Assembly (NCBI GenBank): GCA_023406895.1
Contig: JAEXTV010000014.1
Span: 62,001 to 126,000 of the forward strand
Direction of reading: 5' to 3'
Length of the DNA stretch: 64,000 nt
Source of the DNA: Bacillota bacterium
GTDB lineage: Bacteria > Bacillota > Clostridia > Christensenellales > SZUA-584
Below, piece after piece: positions 15,996 to 25,436 of this stretch. The position numbers and the translations under genes are program-made. Each line of letters opens with the position of its first letter. Positions within the stretch are counted from its first letter, which is position 1. The notes below the pieces were generated by a model that saw only the letters and a list, made by a program, of their open reading frames with translations, was not told where the DNA came from and searched no databases.

Positions 15996-17153
15996 TTACT
16001 GTGAAATTCCGATATATTTGGATACAGCCGCCGCTTTGTTTTGCTTGTGGACATACATCAGCTCGTCGATCGTCTTGAATATGTCCTTGGCGGTAAGTCC
16101 CTTCACATTGGTGAATATCTTGCAGCCAATGCTGAAGCTCAGTTCATACGGCAAATTGCTCTCGCTATTGTATTGGCAAACATTTTCCTTAAGACGGCGC
16201 ATCACGCGGTCGGGCGTTTGCGGGCCGCACCTGTCGAGCACGATCATGAATTCATCGCCGCCGTACCTTGCGACAAAATCACCGCGCCGCACGCTCTTTT
16301 TAAGCAGCTTCGACGCGCTGACGAGCACCATATCTCCCTGCACATGACCGTATGTGTCGTTGATGGTTTTAAAATTATCGATGTCGAGCATCAATGCCGC
16401 AAAGTTCCTGTTTTCCTGCGGTCCCTGCGCATTCCTGTAGACGCTGATCAGATCTTCAATATACGCATCGAGATATTTTCTGTTGTGCAGCCCCGTTAAA
16501 TGATCGATGTTCATTTTTTCATCGAGCGCAAACAGCTGGAGCACGAGCAAACCGAGGGTGACGGCAGGCCACACAACAGCCCCATCAAACGCCCATATGA
16601 ACTTCGCAACACCCAACGCCGCGATCGCCACAGGCCCGATGATATACGGATAGTATTCCCTTTGCTCCATATTTTTTTTGCCGCGCCATGTAATTATTAA
16701 TGCATAGCCGATATAAAAGATGACGGCACCGCTGATGGCACTAAACAGCGGCCCCTGATCGGTACTGCTTTTAAAAAGCATTCCATTGCCGAAGTTAAAT
16801 GCCAGAAGCCCGGTGATCAAAAGCAGCGGCAGACTCAGCACAAAAAAGCCGCGCCCTCTGATTCGCCGCCCGCTTCGGTAAGTGCAGAAGCATGCCCAGA
16901 ATTCGCAAAACAGCACACATAGAAAAAGCACGGTAGTGCGCAGGTAATACATCACAGCGGGAGCGGCGGCGCTGTTACTTTTTTCAAATATAACCATGGC
17001 TGCGTTGATAATAAGCAGCAGCATCGTGCAAATGATCAATGCGCGAAACAGGCGCTGGCGGGCTCTGTTCTCACCGCCGATTCTGATGTTATTGAATAAA
17101 ACCACAGCCAGGATTAACAGCGATATGATGTGAATATCATATTGCTCAAACAT
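15996..17153 (-). CDS. Membrane diguanylate cyclase (GGDEF)
   Basis: Makes cyclic di-GMP from two GTP. Residues 1-210 form about seven hydrophobic segments, a membrane-embedded input region without a recognised ligand domain. The GGDEF domain follows (about 215-380): DHLTGLHNRKYLD, LDIDNFKTINDTYGH, the active loop RYGGDEF at 296-302 and SFSIGC. The RRGD tetrad at 289-292, five residues before GGDEF, is an intact RxxD inhibitory site, so product inhibition is expected. AGGGTT upstream fits the ATG at 17153. It lies 16 nt before fhs and may be cotranscribed with it, though the functions are not obviously linked. Confidence 0.93.
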   Translation of the reverse strand: MFEQYDIHIISLLILAVVLFNNIRIGGENRARQRLFRALIICTMLLLIINAAMVIFEKSNSAAAPAVMYYLRTTVLFLCVLFCEFWACFCTYRSGRRIRGRGFFVLSLPLLLITGLLAFNFGNGMLFKSSTDQGPLFSAISGAVIFYIGYALIITWRGKKNMEQREYYPYIIGPVAIAALGVAKFIWAFDGAVVWPAVTLGLLVLQLFALDEKMNIDHLTGLHNRKYLDAYIEDLISVYRNAQGPQENRNFAALMLDIDNFKTINDTYGHVQGDMVLVSASKLLKKSVRRGDFVARYGGDEFMIVLDRCGPQTPDRVMRRLKENVCQYNSESNLPYELSFSIGCKIFTNVKGLTAKDIFKTIDELMYVHKQNKAAAVSKYIGISQ

Positions 17154-17455
17154 ATTTAACCCTACCCCTTATTCAAAACTTCTTATCATTATATATGTGT
17201 TAACCTTATTTTACAATATTTTTGATTTGCCGTATATTTCACCGCAACGATACCGAGCCGCAGAACTTATTTTTACGCATATCTCAATGCTGCTGGCCGC
17301 CATTGACGACTCCCCATGCGTGAGCACACTGTGCTTTGTGAGCTTGTCCGCATTCCATCGGCCACGGCGGGTTCTTGTGTGCCGAAGCGCATCAATATCT
17401 GTTCACTCACGAAACACCCGTTGAATAACTTTGGATAGTCAACCGCTGCGCTGTC

Positions 17456-17464
17456 TGGTATAAT
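17456..17464 (+). promoter_or_regulatory. Extended -10 promoter for pgsA
   Basis: TGGTATAAT, an extended -10 element about 90 nt before the pgsA start. The rest of the gap 17154-17536 has no gene or strong repeat that I can see. Confidence 0.5.
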
Positions 17465-17554
17465 AAGCAAAGACAGCGCTGTTTTTATTATATCTGGTCG
17501 ATTGACTTAAGCAGGCCGCGCTGCCGTTTAATCTGCATGGGGAGCGTGTTCGTA

Positions 17555-18091
17555 TTGCACAGAATACCATTGAATTTACCCAACATCATTACACTGTTCC
17601 GTTTCGCTCTGGTTCCGGTCTCCACCATATTGATCTATTTTGATATGCTGGTTCCAGCCCTGATTGCCTACATCGTCGCCTGTGGGACAGACCTGCTGGA
17701 CGGCTATATTGCGCGCAAACACAAGCTTGTGACGCAGGCGGGCATGCTGCTCGATCCGCTGGCGGACAAACTGATGTCCGTTTTCGCGGTGATCGCTTTC
17801 ACAGTCACGGGCGTGCTGCCCTGGGTTGTGCTCATCATCATTCTCGTGAAGGAACTGCTGATGGTTTCGGGCGGTATTTTCCTCTATTTCAGAGATATCG
17901 TGGCCCCTGCCAATACATTCGGCAAAATCGCGGCGTTTATATTCAATACCTCTGTGGGGTTGACGTTTCTTCATAAGCTCGTTTCACCGTGGCATGTGTA
18001 TTTCATCTGTTTTGCGCTTGTGATCACCATCGCGTCGCTTGGTCAGTACGCGTATTTCAATATGTACAAGAAGCTCAGGAAGAAAGCCTAA
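17555..18091 (+). CDS. pgsA: CDP-diacylglycerol-glycerol-3-phosphate 3-phosphatidyltransferase
   Basis: PgsA makes phosphatidylglycerol phosphate from CDP-diacylglycerol and glycerol-3-phosphate at the membrane. The CDP-alcohol phosphatidyltransferase signature is complete: DLLDGYIARKHKLVTQAG then MLLDPLADK (pattern DG-x2-AR-x8-G-x3-D-x3-D). Several membrane helices flank it. The TTG at 17555 is chosen because GGGGAG lies 10 nt upstream and family proteins begin close to NLPNxxTxxR; the ATG at 17537 would add six residues but lacks a ribosome-binding site and its own sequence contains that GGGGAG. Related CDP-alcohol transferases (phosphatidylserine synthase, CLS_CAP) cannot be fully excluded. 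Confidence 0.85.
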   Translation: MHRIPLNLPNIITLFRFALVPVSTILIYFDMLVPALIAYIVACGTDLLDGYIARKHKLVTQAGMLLDPLADKLMSVFAVIAFTVTGVLPWVVLIIILVKELLMVSGGIFLYFRDIVAPANTFGKIAAFIFNTSVGLTFLHKLVSPWHVYFICFALVITIASLGQYAYFNMYKKLRKKA

Positions 18092-18132
18092 AACTATTTT
18101 GTTTTAATTACGTTAATATCTTATTGAATTCG

Positions 18133-18157
18133 AATCCCTCGATATGGGGGATTTTTT
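18133..18157 (+). terminator. Intrinsic terminator of pgsA
   Basis: AATCCC / GGGATT stem with T6, 42 nt after the stop. Beyond it, 18160-18424 is AT-rich leader DNA of the radical SAM gene with no clear gene. Confidence 0.7.
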
Positions 18158-18424
18158 GTATACTGGACAAAAAGAATTTTGACTATCATCTGTCATATAC
18201 GAGATTATGCCTCCTCTCTTCTTGGTAAGTATATTTATTATTGCATTATTATGGTACTAATGATATTATTCGACTGAAGGATATATTTATATTGAGCAAT
18301 TCGCAAAAGGCTAATAATAAAACCGTCCAACTAATTATAATCGCATTTAGATAAAAGATATAGTCGGCAATCATCGACAGGTAACAAAAGTAAAACTATT
18401 ATATAAATATTATAAGGATTATAT

Positions 18425-19243
18425 ATGTATGATATCGGAACCGAAAAACTTATAGTTTTTTTGACTAAAAGCTGTAATAGAAATTGCCCTTTTTGTGTTG
18501 ATAAACCAAATGGGGAATATTATAAAAAACAAAAAGATTATAAAGAATATATGGATTTAGAAACTATTAAACAGGTACTGAAATTTTCAAAAAATAATAA
18601 TATAAAAATTATTCAGTTAAATGGCGGAGAGCCGACATTACATTCACAAATAATTGGTTTTTCAAAAATGATTAAAAATGCAGGGTTTTCCCCAGAACTT
18701 GTTACTAATTTTGACTTTCCAGGAGTTGTAGCTAAACTTGATGGAATTATGGATAGGATTTATGTTTCTTACTACAACCAGAAGATCTTGCCGCAACAAG
18801 CGAATTATAAATCAAAAATAATTTTAAGAATAGCTTTGACAAAATCTAATTTTCCTACATTAGAGAAATTAGCCAATTTCATAAATAAGAAAAAAGAGAA
18901 TTTTTACAGTTTTAAGATTACAACCCTAATAAACAACAATTCTTACAGTCAATCTGAACAAGTCGATTATTTAGCGGAATTGGAAGAAAAATATCCATTA
19001 TATGAAGGTGAAAATGGAAAAAAGTATCATAACTTCATGGGGTTTAAAATAAAGCGCTTAGATTTAGAAAATCTCAAATTAGATATTAACAAAACATCAT
19101 TTAAGGCTCACGTGAATGGGGTTATTTCGCATTATTCAGAAGAAGATTATTACGAATTGAGTGGAATGGACCCAAATTCTATTCTCACCAAGGTTCTGCA
19201 AGCAACTCGTAACGCAGATCGCAGAAGTCAATTACGGAAATAA
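18425..19243 (+). CDS. Radical SAM protein, horizontally acquired in appearance
   Basis: A 272-residue radical SAM enzyme. The iron-sulfur motif CNRNCPFC (Cys17, Cys21, Cys24) and the SAM-binding IIQLNGGEPTLHS (GGEP at 67-70) are intact. There is no SPASM or twitch cysteine cluster at the C-terminus, which ends in a basic tail. The substrate is unknown. The gene and about 300 bp before it are strikingly AT-rich with Lys/Asn/Ile-rich codons, unlike the neighbours, which suggests recent transfer. The ribosome-binding signal is only AAGGAT, nine bases upstream. No maturation partners or transporter genes are adjacent. A 20-residue TTG frame (18292-18354) precedes it, but evidence that it is a substrate peptide is very weak. 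Confidence 0.85.
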   Translation: MYDIGTEKLIVFLTKSCNRNCPFCVDKPNGEYYKKQKDYKEYMDLETIKQVLKFSKNNNIKIIQLNGGEPTLHSQIIGFSKMIKNAGFSPELVTNFDFPGVVAKLDGIMDRIYVSYYNQKILPQQANYKSKIILRIALTKSNFPTLEKLANFINKKKENFYSFKITTLINNNSYSQSEQVDYLAELEEKYPLYEGENGKKYHNFMGFKIKRLDLENLKLDINKTSFKAHVNGVISHYSEEDYYELSGMDPNSILTKVLQATRNADRRSQLRK

Positions 19244-19459
19244 TTTTATAATTTAGATCAGTTAAGTTTCATTATAAGCATAATGATATCTATGAACTTT
19301 TTTAAAGCCAGCTAAAGTCTTTAAATAACCCTGACGGAACGATAGGTTACCGGTCATTCATTCCACTGTCGTAATGAACGAGTATATCGAAATGATTATG
19401 AAGTGGACCGGATCAGTGACTTTCCATAGCAATGACACTTGTGACTTTGTCAGCGGCCC

Positions 19460-19548
19460 GAGCCTTCTCCATCAGAAGGTTGTGCGCAGCGTTCAGTTAT
19501 CTGCATGAACAGTCACAGATTCCACCTCATCAGTCGCTTGTCTGCGAC
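19460..19548 (+). repeat. Degenerate interspersed palindromic repeat
   Basis: AGCCTTCTCCATCAGAAGG (from 19460) matches the left block of the element at 40342, and CCACCTCATCAGTCGCTTGT (from 19522) matches the inverted block at 40410. The copy is eroded. In the 19244-19610 gap the only other feature is the terminator beyond it; a 44-codon frame from 19374 runs into the repeat and looks like chance or a remnant. Confidence 0.5.
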
Positions 19549-19571
19549 AATCCGCAAACCCGCATTCCAAC

Positions 19572-19606
19572 AAAAAGGCCGGTCGTCCGTGTGGATGTCC
19601 GGCCTC
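19572..19606 (-). terminator. Intrinsic terminator of the GT39-DUF2141 gene
   Basis: Minus-strand AGGCCGG / CCGGCCT stem, long loop, then five T, just after the stop at 19611. Confidence 0.75.
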
Positions 19607-19610
19607 GTTA

Positions 19611-21497
19611 CTAGCTAATATAATGCACGCTGATGGACTCTGTTTCATCCGCTGAATCAAAGCGGAATTTGCAGAATTCAAAATCGGGCGGCCCGGCAGG
19701 CGGCGCGATGCTGTTGGAATAGCCCACACCCTCGCCCGGCACATCGCCGACCATGTCCACTGTGCTGTTGCCGTTTTCATCGTGAACGGCGAGTATGCTG
19801 TACTCACCGTAAGGAAGATCGGCAAATGTCACGACGGATTGCCCTTTTTTAATACTGCCCGTTTGAATCAAATACGGCTCCTGCGCCATCGGTGCCTGAT
19901 TATACAGCAACACCATCGCGCTGCCCGCGTCACTTCTCAGGCAGTTAATTTTAACGGTCAGCTTTCCGCTGCCGGAGAGCCCGGGCGTTTCCTTGTCGTT
20001 CAAAGCCTCAATATCCCCGATCGATACGCGCATCACCGAAACCGAATACCATGCGTTCGGAATCGAAAAGTTCCCGAGCGTCTGCTCCATCTTGAGCGCT
20101 TTGGAGGAAATCCATTGGGTTGCGGTAAACCTGTCGCTCGCGTACTGCCTTTGCACGAGCCAAATACGCGGATTTCCGTCAATGTCTTGAAGCCCGTCTA
20201 TCATCGTACCGTTTGGCTTGAACGCGTCAAAATTGCTGAAGCCTTCATAACCCTCGCGCTGATAATAATAATGTTTTTGGTTCGGAAAGTAGTAGCAGAA
20301 GGTGCCAAACGTGTGCTCATCCGTATGCAGAAACACATCGCCGGGCTCAACCTGATCGGCCATCTTTGCCTCAACCTCTTTCATGGGGCCGTTGACGCGC
20401 TCGGTTATATTCGCGTAAGCCGGGGCTGCGCACAAGCCTGCCACCACACACGCTGCCAACACAAGCGGCACAATTCGCCGGGTTGCCGCCAAACCGTAAA
20501 CAACCGCCAGCAAAAACAGCCCGAGCACGGGCACCATATACCGCTCAACGAGCACCGGACGAATCACAAACGACGCCACAATACCGGCGGCTATTGTAAG
20601 CAAATACGCACCCGCCGCAAGTATCGGCATTTTCACATTCGCGTCTTTTTTTCTTGATTGATAGATGATTCCCCAAACGATACACACGGCACATACCGCA
20701 AATGTGATCATTCCCAGTGTCAGTTGATCGACATTCGGAAATTTATAACCGAACGGATACACAAAAACGCTCAATATGATTTTTCCGGTAACAGCGGATA
20801 TCCAGAAGTTTCCCGCCACGCGGCTCACCTGTCCGGCCAGCATCAGCACCCACGGCAGATAACAAACCACAAACGCACCCGCTGAAATCAAATACGGTAT
20901 CCGCTTCTTTTTATCGCGGATGCAGTAAACAAGCATAACGATAAAAATCATCACGACCGCGAGCAGCGCATAGTAGTGCATGTAGGCGGCGGCGACGGAC
21001 AGAATGATGAATAGCACCCAGTCCTTTTTCCGGCCGTCCCTTTGAGCGAGATACCCATAAAGGGCACTGCCCGTCACAAAAAAGGCGGACCACGTATACA
21101 TGCGCGCTTCATGTGACATGGCAATCGTGATCGGCAGAATAAACGTCAGCAGCGTGAAAAGAATACCGGCTCGGGTACCGATAGCGCGGCGAACCGGCCC
21201 GATACCCAGTGCCGCAAGTGCAGCGGTGCCAATAACCGAAAACGCCCGCAGCACGAGTACGGAGGTGCCGAAAAGCAGACAGATGGGCTTTAAGAGCAGG
21301 TAATAGAGCGGGGGATGGCTGTCGCCGCCCGAGATGGTGATGATATCAAGGGCCGGCTGGTTCACAATGGCCGCCGTATACGATTCATCGTACCACAAGC
21401 TGTCGTTTGTGATATTCACAAACAGCATGGCAATTCCGAGCACCATGATCACGCCAAAAACGATCATGACGAGGGGAGTGAGTTTCTTTTGATCCAT
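19611..21497 (-). CDS. GT39-like membrane glycosyltransferase fused to a DUF2141 domain
   Basis: The first 370 or so residues look like a polytopic C-type glycosyltransferase of the PMT/ArnT group: NDSLWYDESYTAAIVN supplies the Asp-Glu of the first loop (about residues 37-38), GGDSHPPLYYLLLKP follows, then about ten hydrophobic helices. Such enzymes move sugars from polyprenyl phosphate outside the membrane. A soluble region follows, and about 512-628 reads as DUF2141: VVTFADLPYGEYSILAVHDE, NGNSTVDMVG and GPPDFEFCKF. The start at 21497 has GGAG eight bases upstream; the frame could extend 14 residues without a signal. Acceptor and sugar are unknown. It is a single-gene unit. Confidence 0.82.
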   Translation of the reverse strand: MDQKKLTPLVMIVFGVIMVLGIAMLFVNITNDSLWYDESYTAAIVNQPALDIITISGGDSHPPLYYLLLKPICLLFGTSVLVLRAFSVIGTAALAALGIGPVRRAIGTRAGILFTLLTFILPITIAMSHEARMYTWSAFFVTGSALYGYLAQRDGRKKDWVLFIILSVAAAYMHYYALLAVVMIFIVMLVYCIRDKKKRIPYLISAGAFVVCYLPWVLMLAGQVSRVAGNFWISAVTGKIILSVFVYPFGYKFPNVDQLTLGMITFAVCAVCIVWGIIYQSRKKDANVKMPILAAGAYLLTIAAGIVASFVIRPVLVERYMVPVLGLFLLAVVYGLAATRRIVPLVLAACVVAGLCAAPAYANITERVNGPMKEVEAKMADQVEPGDVFLHTDEHTFGTFCYYFPNQKHYYYQREGYEGFSNFDAFKPNGTMIDGLQDIDGNPRIWLVQRQYASDRFTATQWISSKALKMEQTLGNFSIPNAWYSVSVMRVSIGDIEALNDKETPGLSGSGKLTVKINCLRSDAGSAMVLLYNQAPMAQEPYLIQTGSIKKGQSVVTFADLPYGEYSILAVHDENGNSTVDMVGDVPGEGVGYSNSIAPPAGPPDFEFCKFRFDSADETESISVHYIS

Positions 21498-21668
21498 AGT
21501 TTCAGCTCCATTTAAATACTTATCAATGGAGTGCTTCAAGTGATCCGTATACTGTCGATATCCATCGATAGCAGGGTAAACATAAAAGAAGATACAATAG
21601 AATATGTTTTTGCGTCATGAAAAAGCCAAGTTCAGAATGGAAGCACAAATAATATCTTTAAACAATCA

Positions 21669-21695
21669 AAGGCCGCATATTTTCAATGCGGCCTT
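21669..21695 (-). terminator. Hairpin terminator after the anchored propeller gene
   Basis: Ten-bp perfect stem AAGGCCGCAT / ATGCGGCCTT with a 7-nt loop, 15 nt past the stop on the minus strand; the T tract beyond is interrupted. Confidence 0.65.
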
Positions 21696-21710
21696 GTCTT
21701 TTAGCTATAT

Positions 21711-22943
21711 TTACGGCACCTGTGCGTAAAATACGATATTCGCGCCGGTCAGATCGGTGATATCATACCACGCGACGTTCTTGCCGCATGCGCTGGAGAG
21801 CAGCACACGTTTGCTCTCCGCGGTGAGACGCCCCGAACTCTGATCCGCGAAGTAATAGATGAACACGGCTTCATCCTTGGTATAAACAACATACCCGTCG
21901 CCCACGTCATAATTGATGACGTTCTCCGCAATCACAACGGGTGCCGAATAGGTGTCGCCCTGCTTCGTGCAAAGATACAGCTTGTTAGCATCGGCATACG
22001 TATCCACAAACACGATATTGTCGCCGCTGATCTTCGGATCAAGCACGCTCACACCCGGTAAAAACAGCGTCCGTTGCTGGTCACCGCCCTGCACCAGCGG
22101 AATCACACAAATTTCGGCTTCGGTCGTGTTGCTCGAACCGACAAGCAGCGAGCTTTCCTGTTTGGGCTGTGCATAAACGATGGCGCTGTCCGACATATAC
22201 GGTGAGCTCAGCGCAAACGGTGTGTTGACGAAAATTTCGATTTCCTCGGTTTCCCGTGTGGGCAGATGATAGAGAATCAGCCGGTCGGTCCCCTTGCTTG
22301 TCTGCTGAAGCCACAGCGCATACTCACCCGACACCGACACCTTGGGCTTTCCGTACGCATACTCACGCATCACGAACGATTCGCCTGTCGCACGGTCAAA
22401 ACCGCAGACAGCACCGCCGTATTCATCTTTGCAATCGAGATAAACGATGTATTTATCGTTCATCTTGGGCTCAAACAGCGTGGCGTATTTCTTTGTGATA
22501 CCTGCCACCTCTGCGGTTTCTTGGGTATCGAGGTTGTATATCGCAATTTTATTGATATCCGGTGTGGCCTCGCCCGTCTGTCCGGTTGAGAACACAGCTT
22601 CCTGCCCATAAATGTAAGGATCGTTGATGGACTGATTCGCGGTTGTCAGCTCTTTATCGAGATCCGACATGTCTGCGCGGGCCACAGGAGTCGCCGACGG
22701 CGCGGGCGTCTCGGTAGCCGTTTGGGTTTCCGCGGGCTTTGCATTGCCGCTGAACAGCGGTATGATCACAAAGATAATGATCAGCACCAGCGCGATGGCA
22801 CCCACAGCAATACCGCCGATTTTTATCAGCGGCCCGTAACTCGATAAGCGAAAACGAGACATTCGCTTGGGGCCGCGGCCTGTGCGCATCCGCATGCTGC
22901 GCCTTCTTCGCATTTTTCTCATTCTGTCACCTAATCCAAACAC
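21711..22943 (-). CDS. Membrane-anchored TolB-like beta-propeller protein
   Basis: GTG start with GGAGGG eight bases upstream. The 410-residue protein has a very basic cytoplasmic tail (residues 1-35, many Arg and Met), one membrane helix (about 42-66), a Thr/Pro/Ala-rich linker, then repeated blades of the type NKIAIYNLDTQETAEVAGIT, NDKYIVYLDCKDEYGGAVCG, SGEYALWLQQTSKG, DNIVFVDTY, DGYVVYTKDEAVFIYYF. This fits an extracellular beta-propeller of TolB/DUF5050 type. No enzymatic motif seen. Function unknown; a similar anchored propeller lies at 36.6-37.7 kb. Confidence 0.78.
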   Translation of the reverse strand: MFGLGDRMRKMRRRRSMRMRTGRGPKRMSRFRLSSYGPLIKIGGIAVGAIALVLIIIFVIIPLFSGNAKPAETQTATETPAPSATPVARADMSDLDKELTTANQSINDPYIYGQEAVFSTGQTGEATPDINKIAIYNLDTQETAEVAGITKKYATLFEPKMNDKYIVYLDCKDEYGGAVCGFDRATGESFVMREYAYGKPKVSVSGEYALWLQQTSKGTDRLILYHLPTRETEEIEIFVNTPFALSSPYMSDSAIVYAQPKQESSLLVGSSNTTEAEICVIPLVQGGDQQRTLFLPGVSVLDPKISGDNIVFVDTYADANKLYLCTKQGDTYSAPVVIAENVINYDVGDGYVVYTKDEAVFIYYFADQSSGRLTAESKRVLLSSACGKNVAWYDITDLTGANIVFYAQVP

Positions 22944-23009
22944 GTTTGATACCCTCCAAGCGAGTTTTATCCTGTGCCATTTTCTTTCTATTATAACAAA
23001 TAGAACGCA

Positions 23010-23966
23010 TTATTCAACCACCGGCCAGTTTTCAGCCTGTTCCGGCTGCTTGTCCTCCCGCAAAAACGCAAGCGTCTCTTCGTTAAACCTTTCGGGTTTT
23101 TCCTCATGGACGAAGTGAGCGCAGTTGCGAAGACGCACAAAACGTTTGTGCTCCAGCGGTGTTGTAATGGTCCGTATGATTTCTTCAGGATGCACACGGT
23201 CATCAAGGCCCTGGAATATCAGTATCTGCTTTTTGATCCCCTTAAGCATCGAACGCACATTTGTGTCGTCAAAATGAAGCATGGTACGCACAAGCGTTTC
23301 CCTTGTTTCCTTGTTTAAAAACGGGTCATAATAACCCGCAAGCACGTCGTCCGTCAATTGTGTCGCATCAAAATAGCAGTCGGCCAACACGCTGCGCGCG
23401 GTGTTCTCGCTTAAAAAGTGCTTGAAGTAAAACGCGCCCAGCCGCGTGCTCAATAACTTGAGCGACAGCGGATAATGGCTGTTCGGGCCGCCCGGCGACA
23501 CAAGCACCATCCTGCCGACTCTTTTGGGATGTGCGGCGGTAAAGGCCAGCGCGCTGAGCGCCCCCGTGGAAAAACCGGCGATATGCGTTTTCTTTACCCC
23601 GATGGCGTCTAAAAACGCTTTGAGCACCAGCGCGTATTCCTCCACAGTATAGTAAATATTAAGATGCCCGCTGTAGCCGAACCCCGCCATATCCGGCGCA
23701 ATCACACAAAAGCCGTTTTCCGCAAAGAAATCGATGCTCTGGCGCCAGGTATAAAGAGACTGTCCCAGCCCGTGAACAAGCAAAAGCGGCTCGCCTTCGC
23801 CTTTCTCAAGGTAATGCAGCTTTGTTTCAAACCGGAGCGCTTCCTTGCCCATTTCCGTTTCACTGATAATATCAAAAGAAATGTCCGCATACGCGCCTAT
23901 ATATTCATTGTTTTCGAATAGCTTCTCTTTTTTGCGTCTGTATCGTGACAATTCAAACGCCCCCAA
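23010..23966 (-). CDS. Alpha/beta hydrolase
   Basis: A 318-residue alpha/beta-hydrolase-fold protein with an intact triad: nucleophile Ser133 in HIAGFSTGALSAL, Asp255 or 256 in FQGLDDRVHPEE, and His284 in NCAHFVHEEKPERF. The oxyanion region LLLVHGLGQS is present. The substrate is not predictable; relatives include esterases, lipases and epoxide hydrolases. The start is uncertain: TTG at 23966 is used, and another TTG at 23951 has a G-rich stretch at better spacing. No signal peptide. It stands between the anchored propeller gene and cca on the same strand, with an 80-nt gap to cca. Confidence 0.85.
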   Translation of the reverse strand: MGAFELSRYRRKKEKLFENNEYIGAYADISFDIISETEMGKEALRFETKLHYLEKGEGEPLLLVHGLGQSLYTWRQSIDFFAENGFCVIAPDMAGFGYSGHLNIYYTVEEYALVLKAFLDAIGVKKTHIAGFSTGALSALAFTAAHPKRVGRMVLVSPGGPNSHYPLSLKLLSTRLGAFYFKHFLSENTARSVLADCYFDATQLTDDVLAGYYDPFLNKETRETLVRTMLHFDDTNVRSMLKGIKKQILIFQGLDDRVHPEEIIRTITTPLEHKRFVRLRNCAHFVHEEKPERFNEETLAFLREDKQPEQAENWPVVE

Positions 23967-24047
23967 CCCTAATATTTCGGTTTCATCATACTACGGCAGA
24001 GCCGACAATTCAAGTACACCTGTCATCATGATGAAATATTTGTCACA

Positions 24048-25436
24048 TTATGTTAACATATTTCTGTAGATTGTCTGTGCTTTTCTTTTGAGTTCTTCCG
24101 CGTTGTTCTGCGCGGGGTATATCACACAGTGTTTATGCAGCTCATCAAGGATCTTCCCGATCAACGGCGACGGTTCCATACCGAGCAGTGCCGACACGTC
24201 GCTGCCGGTGATGTGCAGGTCCTGAATGCGCCAGGGCACACGCTGCGCCGACATGCGTTCAAGTTCACGCTGCCAGTTATCCGCCGACGCGATGGTTTGA
24301 AACGGCCGGCCCGACCCGGCCACATCGGCGCGCCGAATCGCTATCAGCATCTCAAACCCTTTTTTTCCGAGCTTCACCGCACGCTGACGAATCGTTTTGG
24401 GCTTCGCTTTGGCTTCAAGATCAAACATGTGATTTTTAATCAGCGGCAGCACCGCCGCTTTGGTTTTGTTGTCCGCCTTGAGGCTGTTCAGTTCATCACG
24501 TGCCAGCTGTTCGCCGATAATCTCGTGGCCGTGCATGCTGCCGCCGCGCCGAAGCGCCTCCGGTTTGCCGATATCGTGCAGCAGCGCCGCAAGCCGCAGC
24601 TCAAAAACGGGCGGTGCCGCCGCACAGGCATACAGCCCATGGTCGAGCACATCATATGCGTGGTAAGTCGCCGACTGTGTCACACCGCTGCCCTCACTGA
24701 GCCTTGGCAGGATATAACGCAGCGCGTCTGTGTCGCGCAGCAGCTGCAGACCATAAAAAGGGCTGCCGGCCACCGCTTCGTATTTGATATCGGCCAACAG
24801 GATTTTTTTAAGCTCGGTAAACTTGCGCTCGGCGGAAATGTCCTTCAGCAGCGCCGCATGCCGATGCGCCGCGTCTTTCAGATCGGCCGCCACGCCAAAC
24901 CCGAGCTCTGCGGCAAAGCGCGCCATGCGCATGATGCGCAGCCCGTCATCACGGATTGTGATATCCGGGTTATCCGCCGCCGCGCTGAGGCGTTTGGCTG
25001 CCGCATCGGATAACCCGCGGCCCGTCGGATCGATGATCTCGCCCGTTGTGATGTTCATATACAGCGCGTTGACGGAAAAATCTCGCCGCTGCGCATCCTC
25101 ATTTATATTCTGCGTAAACTCAACGCGGTAAGGCCGGTGGTCGCCGCCGGGCGGATAGTAATCGCGCCGCCATGTCGTGTGCTCAAACGCGTCGCAGCCG
25201 TTTTGCGTTTTCAGCCGCAGCTCTATCGTACCGAGCGGCAGTGCCTTCTCGATGACGCCGAGCCCCGCGTCGCGCGCCGCGGCCGCCGCCGTGTCAGGCG
25301 GAGCGGACGAACAGACATCGTAATCGCCGCCGGGCAGCCCCAGCACCAGATTGCGCACATAACCGCCCACGAGGTACAGCGTGATTCCCCGGGCGGCAAA
25401 AATGTCGGACAGTGTTTTTAAGCTTGCGGGAATCAT
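24048..25436 (-). CDS. cca: CCA tRNA nucleotidyltransferase
   Basis: Adds or repairs the 3' CCA of tRNAs using CTP and ATP. The 462-residue protein has the class II head domain: YLVGGYVRNLVLGLPGGDYD (GG at 24-25, catalytic Asp38 and Asp40), RRDFSVNALY, and RIMRMARFAAELGF, followed by an HD domain with LRLAALLHDIGKPEALRRGG (about residues 272-291). The HD domain may add phosphodiesterase or phosphatase activity. The head alone cannot distinguish CCA enzyme from poly(A) polymerase; size and lineage favour CCA. Its ATG overlaps the dapF stop as ATGA, so translation is coupled. Confidence 0.92.
   Translation of the reverse strand: MIPASLKTLSDIFAARGITLYLVGGYVRNLVLGLPGGDYDVCSSAPPDTAAAAARDAGLGVIEKALPLGTIELRLKTQNGCDAFEHTTWRRDYYPPGGDHRPYRVEFTQNINEDAQRRDFSVNALYMNITTGEIIDPTGRGLSDAAAKRLSAAADNPDITIRDDGLRIMRMARFAAELGFGVAADLKDAAHRHAALLKDISAERKFTELKKILLADIKYEAVAGSPFYGLQLLRDTDALRYILPRLSEGSGVTQSATYHAYDVLDHGLYACAAAPPVFELRLAALLHDIGKPEALRRGGSMHGHEIIGEQLARDELNSLKADNKTKAAVLPLIKNHMFDLEAKAKPKTIRQRAVKLGKKGFEMLIAIRRADVAGSGRPFQTIASADNWQRELERMSAQRVPWRIQDLHITGSDVSALLGMEPSPLIGKILDELHKHCVIYPAQNNAEELKRKAQTIYRNMLT

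Noticed and set aside
19374..19508. 44-codon frame after the radical SAM gene
   Set aside because: Runs into a degenerate interspersed repeat, has no ribosome-binding site and resembles no known protein.
24129..25013. 294-codon open frame on the plus strand inside cca
   Set aside because: Antisense to a conserved enzyme and low-complexity basic composition.
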